Assembly: GCF_030419005.1 (NCBI RefSeq)
Contig: NZ_CP106952.1
Coordinates: 496,001-560,000 of the forward strand
Source of the DNA: Eleftheria terrae
Lineage (GTDB): Bacteria; Pseudomonadota; Gammaproteobacteria; Burkholderiales; Burkholderiaceae_C
Length of the DNA: 64,000 nucleotides
Direction: 5' to 3'
Part shown: positions 43,281 through 54,300 of the stretch, one piece after another
Layout of the letters: each line of letters starts with the position of its first letter
How positions within the stretch are numbered: position 1 is the stretch's first letter
The notes under the pieces: generated by a model
What the model saw: the letters and a program-made list of their open reading frames with translations, nothing else
Told to the model about the DNA's origin: nothing
Database searches by the model: none
Position numbers and translations under genes: made by a program

Positions 43281-45944
43281 TCAGGCGTTCAGGTGGAAGC
43301 CGTCGCGCCCGGCGCCCTTGGCCGCATAGAGGGCGCGGTCCGCGCTTGCCAGCAGTTCGGCCATGCCGGTGTGGCCGTCGGCATCGCAGGCGATGCCGAT
43401 GCTGGTGGTGACCTTCAACGCCTGCAGGCCGACCTTGAAGTCCTTGCGCACCGCCAGCACGATCTTGCGGGCGACGAACTGCGCCTCGTCGCGGTTGCGC
43501 AGGCCTTCGAGGATGATGACGAACTCGTCGCCCGACAGCCGGGCCACCGTGTCGGTGCCGCGCACCGAGCGCTTGAGCCGCAGCGCAAACTCCTTCAGCA
43601 CCGCGTCGCCGGCCGCATGGCCGAGGCTGTCGTTGATGCTCTTGAACTTGTCGATGTCGAGGTACATCAGGGCCAGCGTCTGGCCGCTGCGCCGGCAGCG
43701 CGCCTGTGCCTCCTGCAGCTTGCGCTCGAACTCGTAGCGGTTGGGCAGCCCGGTCAGGCTGTCGGAGCGGGCCAGCTGGTCGAGCCGGGCCTGCACCTCC
43801 TTGAGCGCGGTGATGTCCGAGCTGAGCGTGTAGATGCCGGCCACCTGGCCGTTGGCATCGATGTCCGGCACGTAGTCGGTGTGCAGCTGGCGCGTCACGC
43901 CGGCCAGCACCGTCTCGCCTTCGAAGCTCACGCGCTCACCGCGCAGTGCGCGGTCCAGCGGCTCACGGCGCTGGGCGTACAGCTGGGGGCCGAGCAGCTC
44001 TTCCACCTTGCGGCCGATCATGCTTTCCGGGGCCAAGCCGGTCCAGTCGCGGTAGGTCTCGTTGGTGAAGGTGTAGCGCCTGTCGCGCGAGATGTAGCCG
44101 ATCAGCACCGGCAGGTTGTCGGTGATGGCGCGCAGCCGCTTTTCCTTGTCGGCCAGCAGTTGCTGCACCGTCTTGCGCTCGGTGATGTCGTGCAGGAAGG
44201 CGTGCGCCACCCAGTCGCCGCCCTGGCGCACCGACGCCACCGACAGCTCCACCGGGATCTCTCGCCCATCGCGGTGCAGCGCATTGACTTCCAGACGCTG
44301 GTTCACCACCGCGCCCTGCCCGGTGTGGGCAAAGTGGAGCAGGCCGCGGCGGTGGGCCTGGCGTTGCGACGGCGGCACCATCAGCTCGCCCAGGTCGCGT
44401 CCGATGGCTTCCGCCGCGGTCCACCCGAAGGTGGTTTCGGCCCGCCGGTTCCAGTCGGTGATGCGGCCTTCGGCATCGATGCTGATGAAGGCGTCCGGCG
44501 CATGCGTCAGGATGCTGCGCACCCGCGCCTCGCTTTGCTGCAGCGCCGCCTGCATGGCACGCTGCTCGGTGACGTCTTCCACGGTGCCGACGAAGCCGCC
44601 CAGCACCCCGCCGACGCGCACCGGCGCCCCGTGCACCGAGACGGTGACCGCCTGGCCGTCGGCGGGCCGCAGCAGGCGGTGCGTGCCCTGGTAGGGCTGG
44701 CCGCTGGCGATGGCCTCGATCCAGCGCTGGCGCACCTCTGCCGCTTCGTCGACCTCCGCCAGCAAGGCGGGCCAGCCTTCACTGCCGGTCTGGTGACGGT
44801 CCACCCCGCAGATGCGCAGGTAGCCGTGATTGGCATACAGCAGCCGGCCGCCGGCGTCGGTGCGGAACATGCCGATGGGCGAGGCGTCGTGCACCGCCTC
44901 GAGTTCGGCCGTGCTGGCCCGCAGCTGCTGCATCAGGCCGACGAACTCGCGCGTGACGTCGCCGATCTCGTCATCGGAGGTCACGACGGCATTGGCCGGC
45001 AGGGGCGCTCCCTGCCGCAGGCTGCGGATGATGCGGTCCAGCGTGCCGAGCGGCCTCAGCATCCACCAGGTGGCGCCCCACACCAGGAGCGCGAAGGCAA
45101 AGGCCAGCGTCAGGGTCTCGCGCAGCAAGTCGGCATGGGCATGCTGCAGGGGGCGCATCGCTTCGGCCGCGGGCAGCACCGTGCGCAGCTCCCAGTTCAC
45201 CTGGCGCAGGTAGCGGCGCGTGACGATGGCGGCTGCCGGGTCGTCGGCTGCCAGGGACTGCAGGCCGCGCACGCTCTCGATGGCGGCCACCGGCTTGAGC
45301 ACCCGCTCCTTGTCGGGATGCACGACATAGACCGGGTCTGCGCCGCGGGTGGCGACCACGAAGTGGCCGCTCTCTCCCACCTTGGCGCGGCCCAGCGCAC
45401 CGATGGCATTCGGGTTCTCCAGGTCGAGCGAGCCGACGAGCACCGCCCGCACCCGCCCGTCCAGCCCGATGACCGGCGCGGCCATCAACACCACCGGCCG
45501 CCCGCTGAGGCGGCTGACCAGGGGCGGGGAGATGTTGGCTTCGCCGGCGTCGCGGGCAATGCGGAAGTAGTCGCGGTCGCTGATGTCGATCGGCGGCCGG
45601 CTGCCGTCGCGCCGGCTGGCGGAGACGCGACCCTCCAGGTCGGCCAGGTAGACGGTGGAGAACAGGGTGGCCGCCGCCGCCAGCGGCGGCTGCACCACGC
45701 TGCGGTCGTTGAGGTCGGCGGTCCCGAGCGATTCGGCGGCGCGCTGCAGCACCCGCAGCTGCATGTCCAGCTTCTCCGCCAGCGCGTTGGCGGTGGCGTC
45801 GGTCAGCGTTTCCTGCTGGCGCTCGATCAGCTGGAGGTAGTCCTGGCTCATGCGCTCGCGCTGCAGCCAGCCCGCCAGCAGGCCAGCCAGCACCGCGACC
45901 ACGGTGGTCGCGAATGACAGCTTGAACTTGAGGGTGGCGCGCAC
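43281..45944 (-). CDS. Membrane sensor diguanylate cyclase with PAS domains
   Basis: A protein of about 887 residues that would make cyclic di-GMP in response to a periplasmic signal. Order: transmembrane helix, periplasmic double-Cache sensor (DLEGRVSASRRDG, ISDRDYFRIARDA, GHFVVATRG), second helix (TLAFAFALLVWGATWWML), HAMP-like stretch, three PAS domains (DASPIGMFRTDAGGRLLYANHG; ILTHAPDAFISIDAEGRITDWN; PVLIGYISRDRRYTFTNE, each quoted in part), then GGDEF. The active-site loop is RLSGDEFVII, an SGDEF variant that is usually active. No EAL domain follows. The start is uncertain: the GTG at 45944 gives a normal N-terminus, while the frame is open to 46112. It is convergent with xerD. Confidence 0.92.
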   Translation of the reverse strand: MRATLKFKLSFATTVVAVLAGLLAGWLQRERMSQDYLQLIERQQETLTDATANALAEKLDMQLRVLQRAAESLGTADLNDRSVVQPPLAAAATLFSTVYLADLEGRVSASRRDGSRPPIDISDRDYFRIARDAGEANISPPLVSRLSGRPVVLMAAPVIGLDGRVRAVLVGSLDLENPNAIGALGRAKVGESGHFVVATRGADPVYVVHPDKERVLKPVAAIESVRGLQSLAADDPAAAIVTRRYLRQVNWELRTVLPAAEAMRPLQHAHADLLRETLTLAFAFALLVWGATWWMLRPLGTLDRIIRSLRQGAPLPANAVVTSDDEIGDVTREFVGLMQQLRASTAELEAVHDASPIGMFRTDAGGRLLYANHGYLRICGVDRHQTGSEGWPALLAEVDEAAEVRQRWIEAIASGQPYQGTHRLLRPADGQAVTVSVHGAPVRVGGVLGGFVGTVEDVTEQRAMQAALQQSEARVRSILTHAPDAFISIDAEGRITDWNRRAETTFGWTAAEAIGRDLGELMVPPSQRQAHRRGLLHFAHTGQGAVVNQRLEVNALHRDGREIPVELSVASVRQGGDWVAHAFLHDITERKTVQQLLADKEKRLRAITDNLPVLIGYISRDRRYTFTNETYRDWTGLAPESMIGRKVEELLGPQLYAQRREPLDRALRGERVSFEGETVLAGVTRQLHTDYVPDIDANGQVAGIYTLSSDITALKEVQARLDQLARSDSLTGLPNRYEFERKLQEAQARCRRSGQTLALMYLDIDKFKSINDSLGHAAGDAVLKEFALRLKRSVRGTDTVARLSGDEFVIILEGLRNRDEAQFVARKIVLAVRKDFKVGLQALKVTTSIGIACDADGHTGMAELLASADRALYAAKGAGRDGFHLNA

Positions 45945-46144
45945 GGTCGACGGAAGAGGCTGGCTGCGGGGACGGTTCTTGGCGGTGCACAGCGTAGCCG
46001 GCCGGCGTGGCGGGCGATCGCCGGAAAAGCCGCCCTCTGACCCGCCTTCATCCGGCGGCGGCGGCATGCATTGCGGCCGCCGCCAGCTGCCGCGTGACGG
46101 GTCTGGCACCACACCGCCCGCGCCAGCCCTGCCAGAATGGCTGC

Positions 46145-46738
46145 ATGGACCACACCTTCGTTTCCGCCTTCATCCTGCTGCTGTTGGTGCTGGACCCCTT
46201 CGGCAGCCTGCCCATCTTCATTTCGGTGATGCGCAACGTGGCGCCGGAGCGGCGCCGCTGGGTGGCGGTGCGGGAAGTCCTGCTCGCCTTCGGCGTGCTG
46301 CTGGCCTTCATGTTCTCCGGCCGGGCCTTCTTGCAGCTGATGCACCTGTCGGAGCGTTCTCTCGAGGTGGCCGGCGGGGTGATCCTGCTGATGATCGCGA
46401 TCCGCATGATCTTCGCGACCGGCGGATCGCTCTATGCGGCGGAAGACGATCGCGAGCCCTTCATCTTCCCGCTGGCGGTGCCCTTGATGGCCGGCCCCTC
46501 GGCCATGGCGACGGTGCTGCTGCTGGCCTCCCGGCAGCCGGACCGACTGATGGAATGGGCGACCGCGCTGACGGTCGTGATGGTGGTGTCGGGCGCGGTG
46601 CTGCTGGCCGCCGACCGCATTCGCCGCCTGCTGGGCGACTCCGTGGTCAGCGCGGTCGAGAAGCTGATGGGCCTGGTGCTGACAGCCATCTCGGTGGAAA
46701 TGATCCTGGCGGGGCTGAAGCGCTATTTCTTCGACTGA
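46145..46738 (+). CDS. marC: MarC family integral membrane protein
   Basis: A 197-residue protein with six predicted helices and MarC/YhgN motifs: LLLVLDPFGSLPIFISVM, FLQLMHLSERSLEVAGGVILL, and PFIFPLAVPLMAGPSAMATVLLL. The name comes from E. coli, where a role in antibiotic resistance was not confirmed; the true function is unknown. It is divergent from the diguanylate cyclase gene and convergent with the acyltransferase gene. Confidence 0.92.
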   Translation: MDHTFVSAFILLLLVLDPFGSLPIFISVMRNVAPERRRWVAVREVLLAFGVLLAFMFSGRAFLQLMHLSERSLEVAGGVILLMIAIRMIFATGGSLYAAEDDREPFIFPLAVPLMAGPSAMATVLLLASRQPDRLMEWATALTVVMVVSGAVLLAADRIRRLLGDSVVSAVEKLMGLVLTAISVEMILAGLKRYFFD

Positions 46739-46818
46739 GGCCGCCCGGCATCCTTCCAGGCCCCGGGCCTGGGCCGGCAGCCGGCGGCCACCGAAGGCAT
46801 GGCGGCGGCAGCCCTCGC

Positions 46819-47904
46819 TCAGACCGCCGGCTCCCGCCGCCGGCCGAAGCCGCGCAACCGCACCCGTTCCACCGGCGCGAACAGCAGGCCCAGCGCCACC
46901 GTGGATAGCACCGCCAGCGCCCAGGTGGCCGGCCACGGCAAGTGCAGGCGGGCGGCCACGGCCATCGCGGCGGTGTAGCCCATGCCCTGCCACAGGTAGA
47001 GCGAGTAGCCGTTGCGCACGAACGGCCTCAGCCAGGCGGCTGCCTCCAGGCGGGCCAGCATGGAGGACGGCATGCGCCGGGCCAAGGGCAGGAGCAGGCA
47101 CATCCAGGCCGAGGTGAAGAACACGAAGACGGCATTTGGCGGGAACTTGTTGTCCTGCATGTCGAGCGGCGCCTGCAGCAGCGCATGCAGCCCCGCCACG
47201 CAGAGCATGGCCAGCCCACCGGTGGCCGCCAGCTCGCGCGGCTGGAGGGCCAGCCGGCCATCCAGTGCATAGCCGAGCACCGCCCAGGCCAGGTAGAACA
47301 GGGTGGTGCGCAGCTGGTAGCCGCCCTTGATGTCGCCCTGGCCGAGCAGGAACAGCAGTCCGGCCAGCAGGAGCATGCAAACCCACAGCGGCGGTCGCCA
47401 GGGCAGCTTGAGCCGGGTGACGACAGGCAGCAGGGCCGTCACCAGCAGGAACGGCGTCAGGAACCAGAGCTGGCCGTTGAGCACGCCCAGCGTGTGGCCC
47501 TCGCCGTGCCGCAGCGGGTTGAGCCAGGCGAGCAGGGTGGCCGAGACGGCGGGCGCCCCAGCCGCATCGTGCCGTTGCTGCAGTTGATGCCAGAGCAGCG
47601 CGCAGGCAGTGGCGTAGACCAGGTAGGGCAGCAGCACCCGCACACCGCGGCCGGCCAGATAGGCCAGGTAGCCAGACCCCTGCGGCCCGCCCGGCCGGCC
47701 CCCGGCCTGGGCGCGCTCGTACAGCGAGTAGGCGTAGCCCGAGACGACGAAGATGCCGGGCATCTCGAACAGCCACCACGAACTGAAGGACTGGGGCAGC
47801 AGCTGGAGCCAGAACACCGCGTGCACGACGGCCACGATGTAGAACATCAGGAGGCCCCGCGCGAGGTCGAGGCCGGGATGGCGGGATGGCATGGGTGGGT
47901 GCAT
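46819..47904 (-). CDS. Acyltransferase family 3 membrane protein
   Basis: An integral membrane acyltransferase of about 361 residues with ten or so helices. It begins GLDLARGLLMFYIVAVVHAVFW, where the usual R-x10-H pair of the family is present, and has FEMPGIFVVSGYAYSLYER and a C-terminal NGYSLYLWQG helix, close to OpgC-type acyltransferases. Members transfer acyl groups to sugars or glucans at the cell surface. The start is unsure: ATGs at 47928, 47904 and 47892 all lack a clear ribosome-binding site. Confidence 0.83.
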   Translation of the reverse strand: MHPPMPSRHPGLDLARGLLMFYIVAVVHAVFWLQLLPQSFSSWWLFEMPGIFVVSGYAYSLYERAQAGGRPGGPQGSGYLAYLAGRGVRVLLPYLVYATACALLWHQLQQRHDAAGAPAVSATLLAWLNPLRHGEGHTLGVLNGQLWFLTPFLLVTALLPVVTRLKLPWRPPLWVCMLLLAGLLFLLGQGDIKGGYQLRTTLFYLAWAVLGYALDGRLALQPRELAATGGLAMLCVAGLHALLQAPLDMQDNKFPPNAVFVFFTSAWMCLLLPLARRMPSSMLARLEAAAWLRPFVRNGYSLYLWQGMGYTAAMAVAARLHLPWPATWALAVLSTVALGLLFAPVERVRLRGFGRRREPAV

Positions 47905-48094
47905 TCTGGAATTCCGGTAGGACGGCATTGTCGCCACCGCATGACCGGTTGGATGGCATGCGCCCCCACCCGGCTCATGCCGGCACGTCATTCCGCCGAG
48001 CCCAGGCGATCCCAAGACCGATCGATGCACCGGGCGCGCTGGCCCCAGGGACGGTGCCGCTTAGCCGCTTTGGGTAACAAAACGAACACGGTGA

Positions 48095-48108
48095 TTGACC
48101 AATGTCAA
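48095..48108 (+). promoter_or_regulatory. Possible Crp/Fnr-type site upstream of the RHS gene
   Basis: TTGACCAATGTCAA is a perfect 5-4-5 dyad of the Fnr/Dnr type, in a 430-base non-coding region (47905-48334) upstream of the giant RHS gene. A GTGTTGCTTACGG stretch near 48136 lies downstream, but no clear -10/-35 pair was identified. One short dyad can occur by chance, so this is tentative. I see nothing else in that region. Confidence 0.35.
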
Positions 48109-48334
48109 TGCTGTCCCGGCGTGCGCGAGGGGGTGGTCGTGTTGCTTACGGTTTCAATTTCGAGAGGGTTGGCGCTAAACCGCGGCGCCAAACGCTGGAT
48201 ATCCATGTGGGATAGCCGACGCCAAAGAGCGTCGAGGTGTGGCCAGGCCGTCAGCAATCGGGTGGGCCCCGCCACCTTTACAAGACAGCCGCCGCTGGTC
48301 ATCGCCAGGGTGCGGCCCACAAGGGAACAAGAAG

Positions 48335-51300
48335 ATGACGGCAATCGTTGCAGGCCAGGGCCTGGGTTGGATGACTTCGTCGCTGGGCCAGCTGGGGGCG
48401 GGAGGGCAGCTGGGGCAGGCAGGGCAGGGGCGCTCGGGCGAGCGGGTGTACGTGAATGCGGGCACCGGCAACTTGGTGGTGCAGCAGCAGGACGAGTGGC
48501 TGATGGGCGCCGGCCCCGATGTGGCGCTGCTGCGGACCTACAACAGCCTGGGCGGGGCCGACGGCGACAACAACGACCAATGGCGGCTGGGGCTGAGCCG
48601 GCGCATCACCGGCTACAACGCCACCGACAACACGGTGCGCCGCATGGCCGAGGACGGCAGCGAGGCGCTGTACCGCTGGGACGCGGCGCGCAACCTCTAT
48701 GTGAACAAGGACGGCACCGGCGCCTTCGACACGCTGGCGTGGAGCGGCAGCGCCTGGACCTACACCGATGGCGACAGCCAGCGGCGCGAGGTCTACGAGG
48801 TCACCAACGCCACCACCCGCGAGGCGCGGCTCAAGAGCGTCACCGAGGTCGACGGCAAGAGCCTGACGCTGGGCTACAGCGGCGCGCTGCTGACTTCGGT
48901 GAAGACCGCCAGCGGCGAGACGCTGTTCATCGACTACGACAGCGCGGCGGGCAAGACGGCCAACATCACCCAGCTGCGCACCGTCAAGGCCGACGGCACG
49001 CAGACCCGGGTGCGCTACGGCTATGACAGCGCCAACCGGTTGAGCACCGTCACCGTGGACCTGACGCCGGCCGACGGCACGGTGGCCGACGGCCAAACCT
49101 ATGTCACCACCTACACCTATGTGGACGCCACCTCGCGGCGGCTGGACACGCTGGTGCAGAGCGATGGCAGCAAGCTGGACTTCGACTACGACGACAGCGG
49201 CCGGGTCAAGACGATCAAGGAGACGGTGGGTGGCCAGGTGCTGAGCACCAGCTTCGACTACGCGACCCCCGGCATCACCCGCATCACCGACGCGCTGAGC
49301 CAGCGCACCGACCTGAGCTACGACCCTGCCAGCGGGCGGCTGCTGAGCGTGAAGACGCCGGCGGTGGGCACCACCCAGCTGAGCCGCGAGTACCGCTACA
49401 CCGCGGACGGGCAGGCGCGGGAGCTGGTGGACGGGCAAGGCAACGTCACCACCTACGGCTACGACGCCAACGGCAACCGCCACTACGAGCGCGACGCCCT
49501 GGGCCACGTGGTGGAGCGGCAGTACGGCAGCCGCAACGAGCTGCTGAAGGAAACCCGCTACCGCCAGGGCGACCCGGACGGCGCGGGCCCGCAGCTGCCC
49601 ACCGAGCCGATGAGCACGCGCTACGCCTACGACGCCCAGCTGCAGCTGCGCTTCGTGGTGAGTGCCGACGGGCGGGTGGTGGAGCACCGCTACGACAGCC
49701 AGGGCCAGCGCACCAGCACCCTGCAGCACGGCGGCGGCGTGTACACCGCGTCCGCCAGCGACTTGGCGGCGCTGCAGGCCTGGGCGGCCAGTGTGGCCAA
49801 GGCCGGCAGCCAGCGCACCGACTACAGCTACGACTTCCGCGGGCAGCTGAGCACGACCACCACCTACGGCCAGCTGGATGCCAGCGGTGCCGGCGTGCTG
49901 GACGGCACGCAGAGCGTGACGCACTACGTCTACGACCCGTCGGGCCTGCTGCTGCAGAGCATCGAGGCGCGCGGCGACGAACTGGCCACCCGCAACACCG
50001 ACTGGGCGCTGCAGCAGCGCAAGGCGCTGGGCCTGGTGGACGACAAGCAGGCCCCGCTGCAGGCCGAGGCCTTGACGGCCGGGCAGAAGCAGGCGCTCAA
50101 GCAGCGCTATGTCACCACCTACCAGTACGACGGGCTCAACCGGCTGGTCAAGCAGACGGATGCGGCCGGTCAGAGCACGCTGACCGTCTACAACGACCGG
50201 CTCAGGCAGACGCGGGTGACGCTGGCCAACGGGCTGGTGCAGCTGAGCCTGTTCGACGAATCGGGACGGTTGCTGAAGCTGGAGCAGCAGGACCCGAGCC
50301 AGGCCACGCCCTCGCTGGGTGCCACCACCTACGAATACGACAAGCTGGGCCGGCTGGTGAAGGCCACCGACCCGACCGGCGTGAGCCGCTACACCTTGTA
50401 CGACCGGGCCAGCCGCAAGGTGGGCGAGGTGGACGGCGAGGGCGCGCTCACTGAGTACTTCTACGACCGCAACCACCGGCTGACCGGCACCAAGCGGTAT
50501 GCGACACCGCTGTCGCCGGCCCTGCTCGAGGTGCTGAAGGCGGATCCCACCGGCGTGTCGCTGCTGGCTGAGCAACTCGATCCCCGCCTGAGCAGCTGGA
50601 GTCCAGGCAACGATGGCCCGGCCACTGGCTTCAGCTTCGGCGAGGATCTGAGCTCGCAATGGACTCTGGCCGGCGAAACCACTTTGTGGATGAAGCAGGT
50701 CGGCACCGCCAGTGTCGCCGCGCACCTCACGTCGCCCCGCCTGAGCGTCGCGGCCGGCAAGAACTATGAGGTGTCAGCCTACACCGGCGCGCATCGGGCG
50801 ACGGTGTCGTTGGAAGTCGTGTTCTACGACGTCTCTGGCAACCGGATCGGAGCGGCCTTGGTGCCCAGCGGCGGGGTGGCCGTCAACAACGCAGAAAAGA
50901 ACGGCGGCCCGCAGCTGGCCGGCTACAAGCGCCTGTGGGGCTTCGTCACCGCGCCGGCCGGCGCGACGGCGGCAAGCGTGGTGGTGCGCAAGGCGCCCAC
51001 CGCCACCGGTCAGGCGGATTCCTACCTGTTCCTCACTCGGCCGCACTTCGCCGAAGTGCCGGCGGGCAAGACCCTCGCCAGCCCGGTGAACCTGCGTCCG
51101 CGCGCCTCCCAGCTCGACCGCATGAGCTTCCAGCTCTACGACCGGGCCGGCCGGTTGGCGCGCACATTGCAAGCCGACGGCAACGGGGCGACCGTGGTGG
51201 ACCATCGCTACGATGGCGCCGGCCGCCTGGTCGAGACGGTGGCCTTCGGCGGCCGCTTGAACGCAGACCGGTTTGGCTCGCTGGTCGACGCCGCGACAGG

Positions 51301-54300
51301 CGGCCTCCTCGACCTGCCGCTTGCGCAGTGGCAATCGCTGTCCGTCGAAGACGGCATGTCCGACCGCCGAACCCGCCAGTTCTACAGCGACGCCGGCCTG
51401 CTGCTGGGCACGCTGGACGGCGACGGCTACTTGACCGAGCACAGCTACGACGCGGCCGGCCGCCTGCTGCGCACGCGCCGCTACGCGAAGCCGACCGCGA
51501 ACGAACTGCAGGCTGGCGGCACGCTGGAGCAGCTCCGGCCCGCGGCCGACCACGTCAACGACACGCTGGTGGCGTACTTCTACGATGCCAAGGGCCAGCT
51601 GGCGAGCCGCTTCGATGCACAAAGCTATGCCAAGACGGCCGCGGTGCACCAGGGCTACCTCACCACCTTCCAGTACGACGGCGCTGGCCGCAAGGTCGGC
51701 GAGATCCGCCATGCACGGCTGGCTGCCTATGGCGTGGCGCATCCCGCGGCCGCTCCGACGGTCGCCGAACATGTCCAGGACCGCATCACGAGCTATGAGT
51801 ACGGCCAGGATGGCCGCCTGGTGCGCGAGGCGCAACGCGAGCGCACCGAGCCGGCGGCCCTGGTCACCGAGTTCAGCTACGACAGCTTGGGCCGCCTGCT
51901 GCAGACCACGCGGGGCGCGGGCTTCACCGATGCGCGTGTCACTGGCAGCCGCTACGACAAGCAAGGCCGCCTCATCGCCGAACTGGGCGGCGAAGGCCAC
52001 AAGGCGCTGGCAGCACTCGGCGCCGCAGCCACCGAGGCACAGATCGAGGCGGTGTGGCAGAAGTGGGCCACCTTCCACAGCTACGACCAGGCCGGCCGGC
52101 GCATCGCCACCGTCACGCCGAACACGGCTGGGACAGGCGACAAGACGGTGTACTACTACGACGGCGAGAGCCGGCTGACCCACACCATCAACGCCGAGGG
52201 CGAAGTCACCCGCTACAGCTACGACGCCTTTGGCCAGCAGTTGCGCGAGACCTGGTACGGTGCCCGCCTGGCGCCGACGGCGATCGGCGCCGGCGGGCGC
52301 CAGTCCGCCATCGCCGCCGCAGTGGCTGGCCTGGCAGGCGGTGTGGACACCGCCCGGCGCGTCTACGACCGGCAAGGCCGGCTGAGCGAGTGGTATGACG
52401 GCCGCGGCCGCCTGCTCGGAAGCCAGACGTACACCGCCTTCGGGGAGGTGGAGCGTCGCACCGAGCACCTGCGCGATGGGAGTGCACCGCAGCAGCTGAG
52501 CACGAGCTACCGGTACAACCGGCGCGGGCTGCTGGAGCGGCAGACCCAGGACGAGCTGGGCCCGCTTCAGCGGGAGACCAAGACGGTCTATGACGCCTTC
52601 GGCCGGGTGATCGAAACGACCGACGCCCGCAGCGGTGTCGCCAAGCGGCGCTATGACCGCCTGGGCCGCCAGGTCGGCAGCACAGACGCGCTCGGCGCGG
52701 CGCGCAGCATCACCTACGACGCCTTCTCCCGCGTGCTGACGCAGACGGACGCGCAGCAGCGCACGACCACCTACACCTACGACCCGGCCACCCGCAGCAT
52801 GACGCTGCAGACGCCCGAAGGCATCAAGCAGGTCACCCAGTACAACGCATGGGGCGAACGCATCAGCGTGAGCGATGGGCGCAGCCGCACCGAATACGAC
52901 TACGACCGCGATGGCCGCTTGCTGGCCACCCGCATCGAGGTGCAGGCCACCGGCGCCATGGTGACCCGCAGCACCACCAGCTACGACGCCGCCGGCCGTG
53001 TCTTCGAGACCAGCGACGGGCGCGGCACCGTCACCCGTCACACCTACGATGCCGCCGGGCGCGTGCTGACCCGGGTGGTCGATCCCAACACCCTCAAGCT
53101 GACCACCGCCTACCGCTATGACAGCCGTGGGCAGGCGGCTTGGATGCGTGACGCCAACGGCGTGTGGACGCAGACCGAGTACGACCCCGAGGGCCGGGTG
53201 AAGGCGGTGGTGGTGGACCCCAAGTGCGGGCCGGACTGGGTGACGGACGCGCCCCCCGACAACCCGCAGGGGCTGGCACTGCGCACCGAGTACGAGCTGA
53301 ACCTGGCCGGCCGCGTGCTGCGAGTCACCGAAGGCGCGGGCTCGGCCCAACCGCAGGTGACGGAGTACGTGTACGACGCCCTGGGCCGCCGCATCGAGGA
53401 AGTGGTGGCCCCCGGCAGCCTCGACATCCGCACCGTCTACACCTATGACGCCAGCGACAACGTCACCGCCAAGAAGGACGCGCGTGGCTTCGTGACCCGC
53501 TATGTCTACGATGCCGAGGACCGCCTGACGTGGACGGTCGACCCTACTGGCGCCGTGCGGCGGACCGAGTACGACGCTGACGGTCGCGTGAGTCGCACCA
53601 CCGCCTACGCCGTCCGGGTGCGCGCCGCGGAACTGACCACGCTGAGCCTGGGTGCCAGCGAAGCTGACCTGACCACCGCGCTGGCTGCGGCCAGCGCCGG
53701 CTATGCCGGGCATGAGGACAACCAGGTGGAGCGGCGCGTGTACGACCGTGACGGCCGCCTGACCCACAGCATCGACGCGATGGGTTTCGTTACCCGGCGC
53801 GAATACGACGGCAGCAACAACGTCGTGAAGCAAACGCGCCATGCCAAGCCGCTGCAGGGCAGCATGGCGCCTGTGACGCCGCCGGCAGGCGTGCCCGCCT
53901 GGTCCGTGAGCTTCGCGGCGCCGGCGTTGCTGGCCAAGGGAGATCCAATACCGTCGGGTGCCTACCTGGAGCAGGACGCTGACGACCAGGTCACGCAGAC
54001 CTTCTACGATGCAGCCAACCGGCCCGTGTTCAACGTCGACGCCGCCGGCGGCGTGACTCGGCGCCGCTTCGACGGCAACGGCAACGTGCTGGAGACCCGC
54101 CGCTACTTCAATGCCATGACGGGGAGCAGCGTCGTCGATGGCCTGACCACCGTGAACGTGGTCGCCAACGACGAGAAGGACCGCGTCGAGCGCAGCGTCT
54201 ACGACCGCGGCAACCGACAGCTGTTCTTCATCGATGCCGAGAACGCCGTCACGCAGAACGAATACGATGCGATGGGGCGGGTGAAGGCGACGACCCGCTA

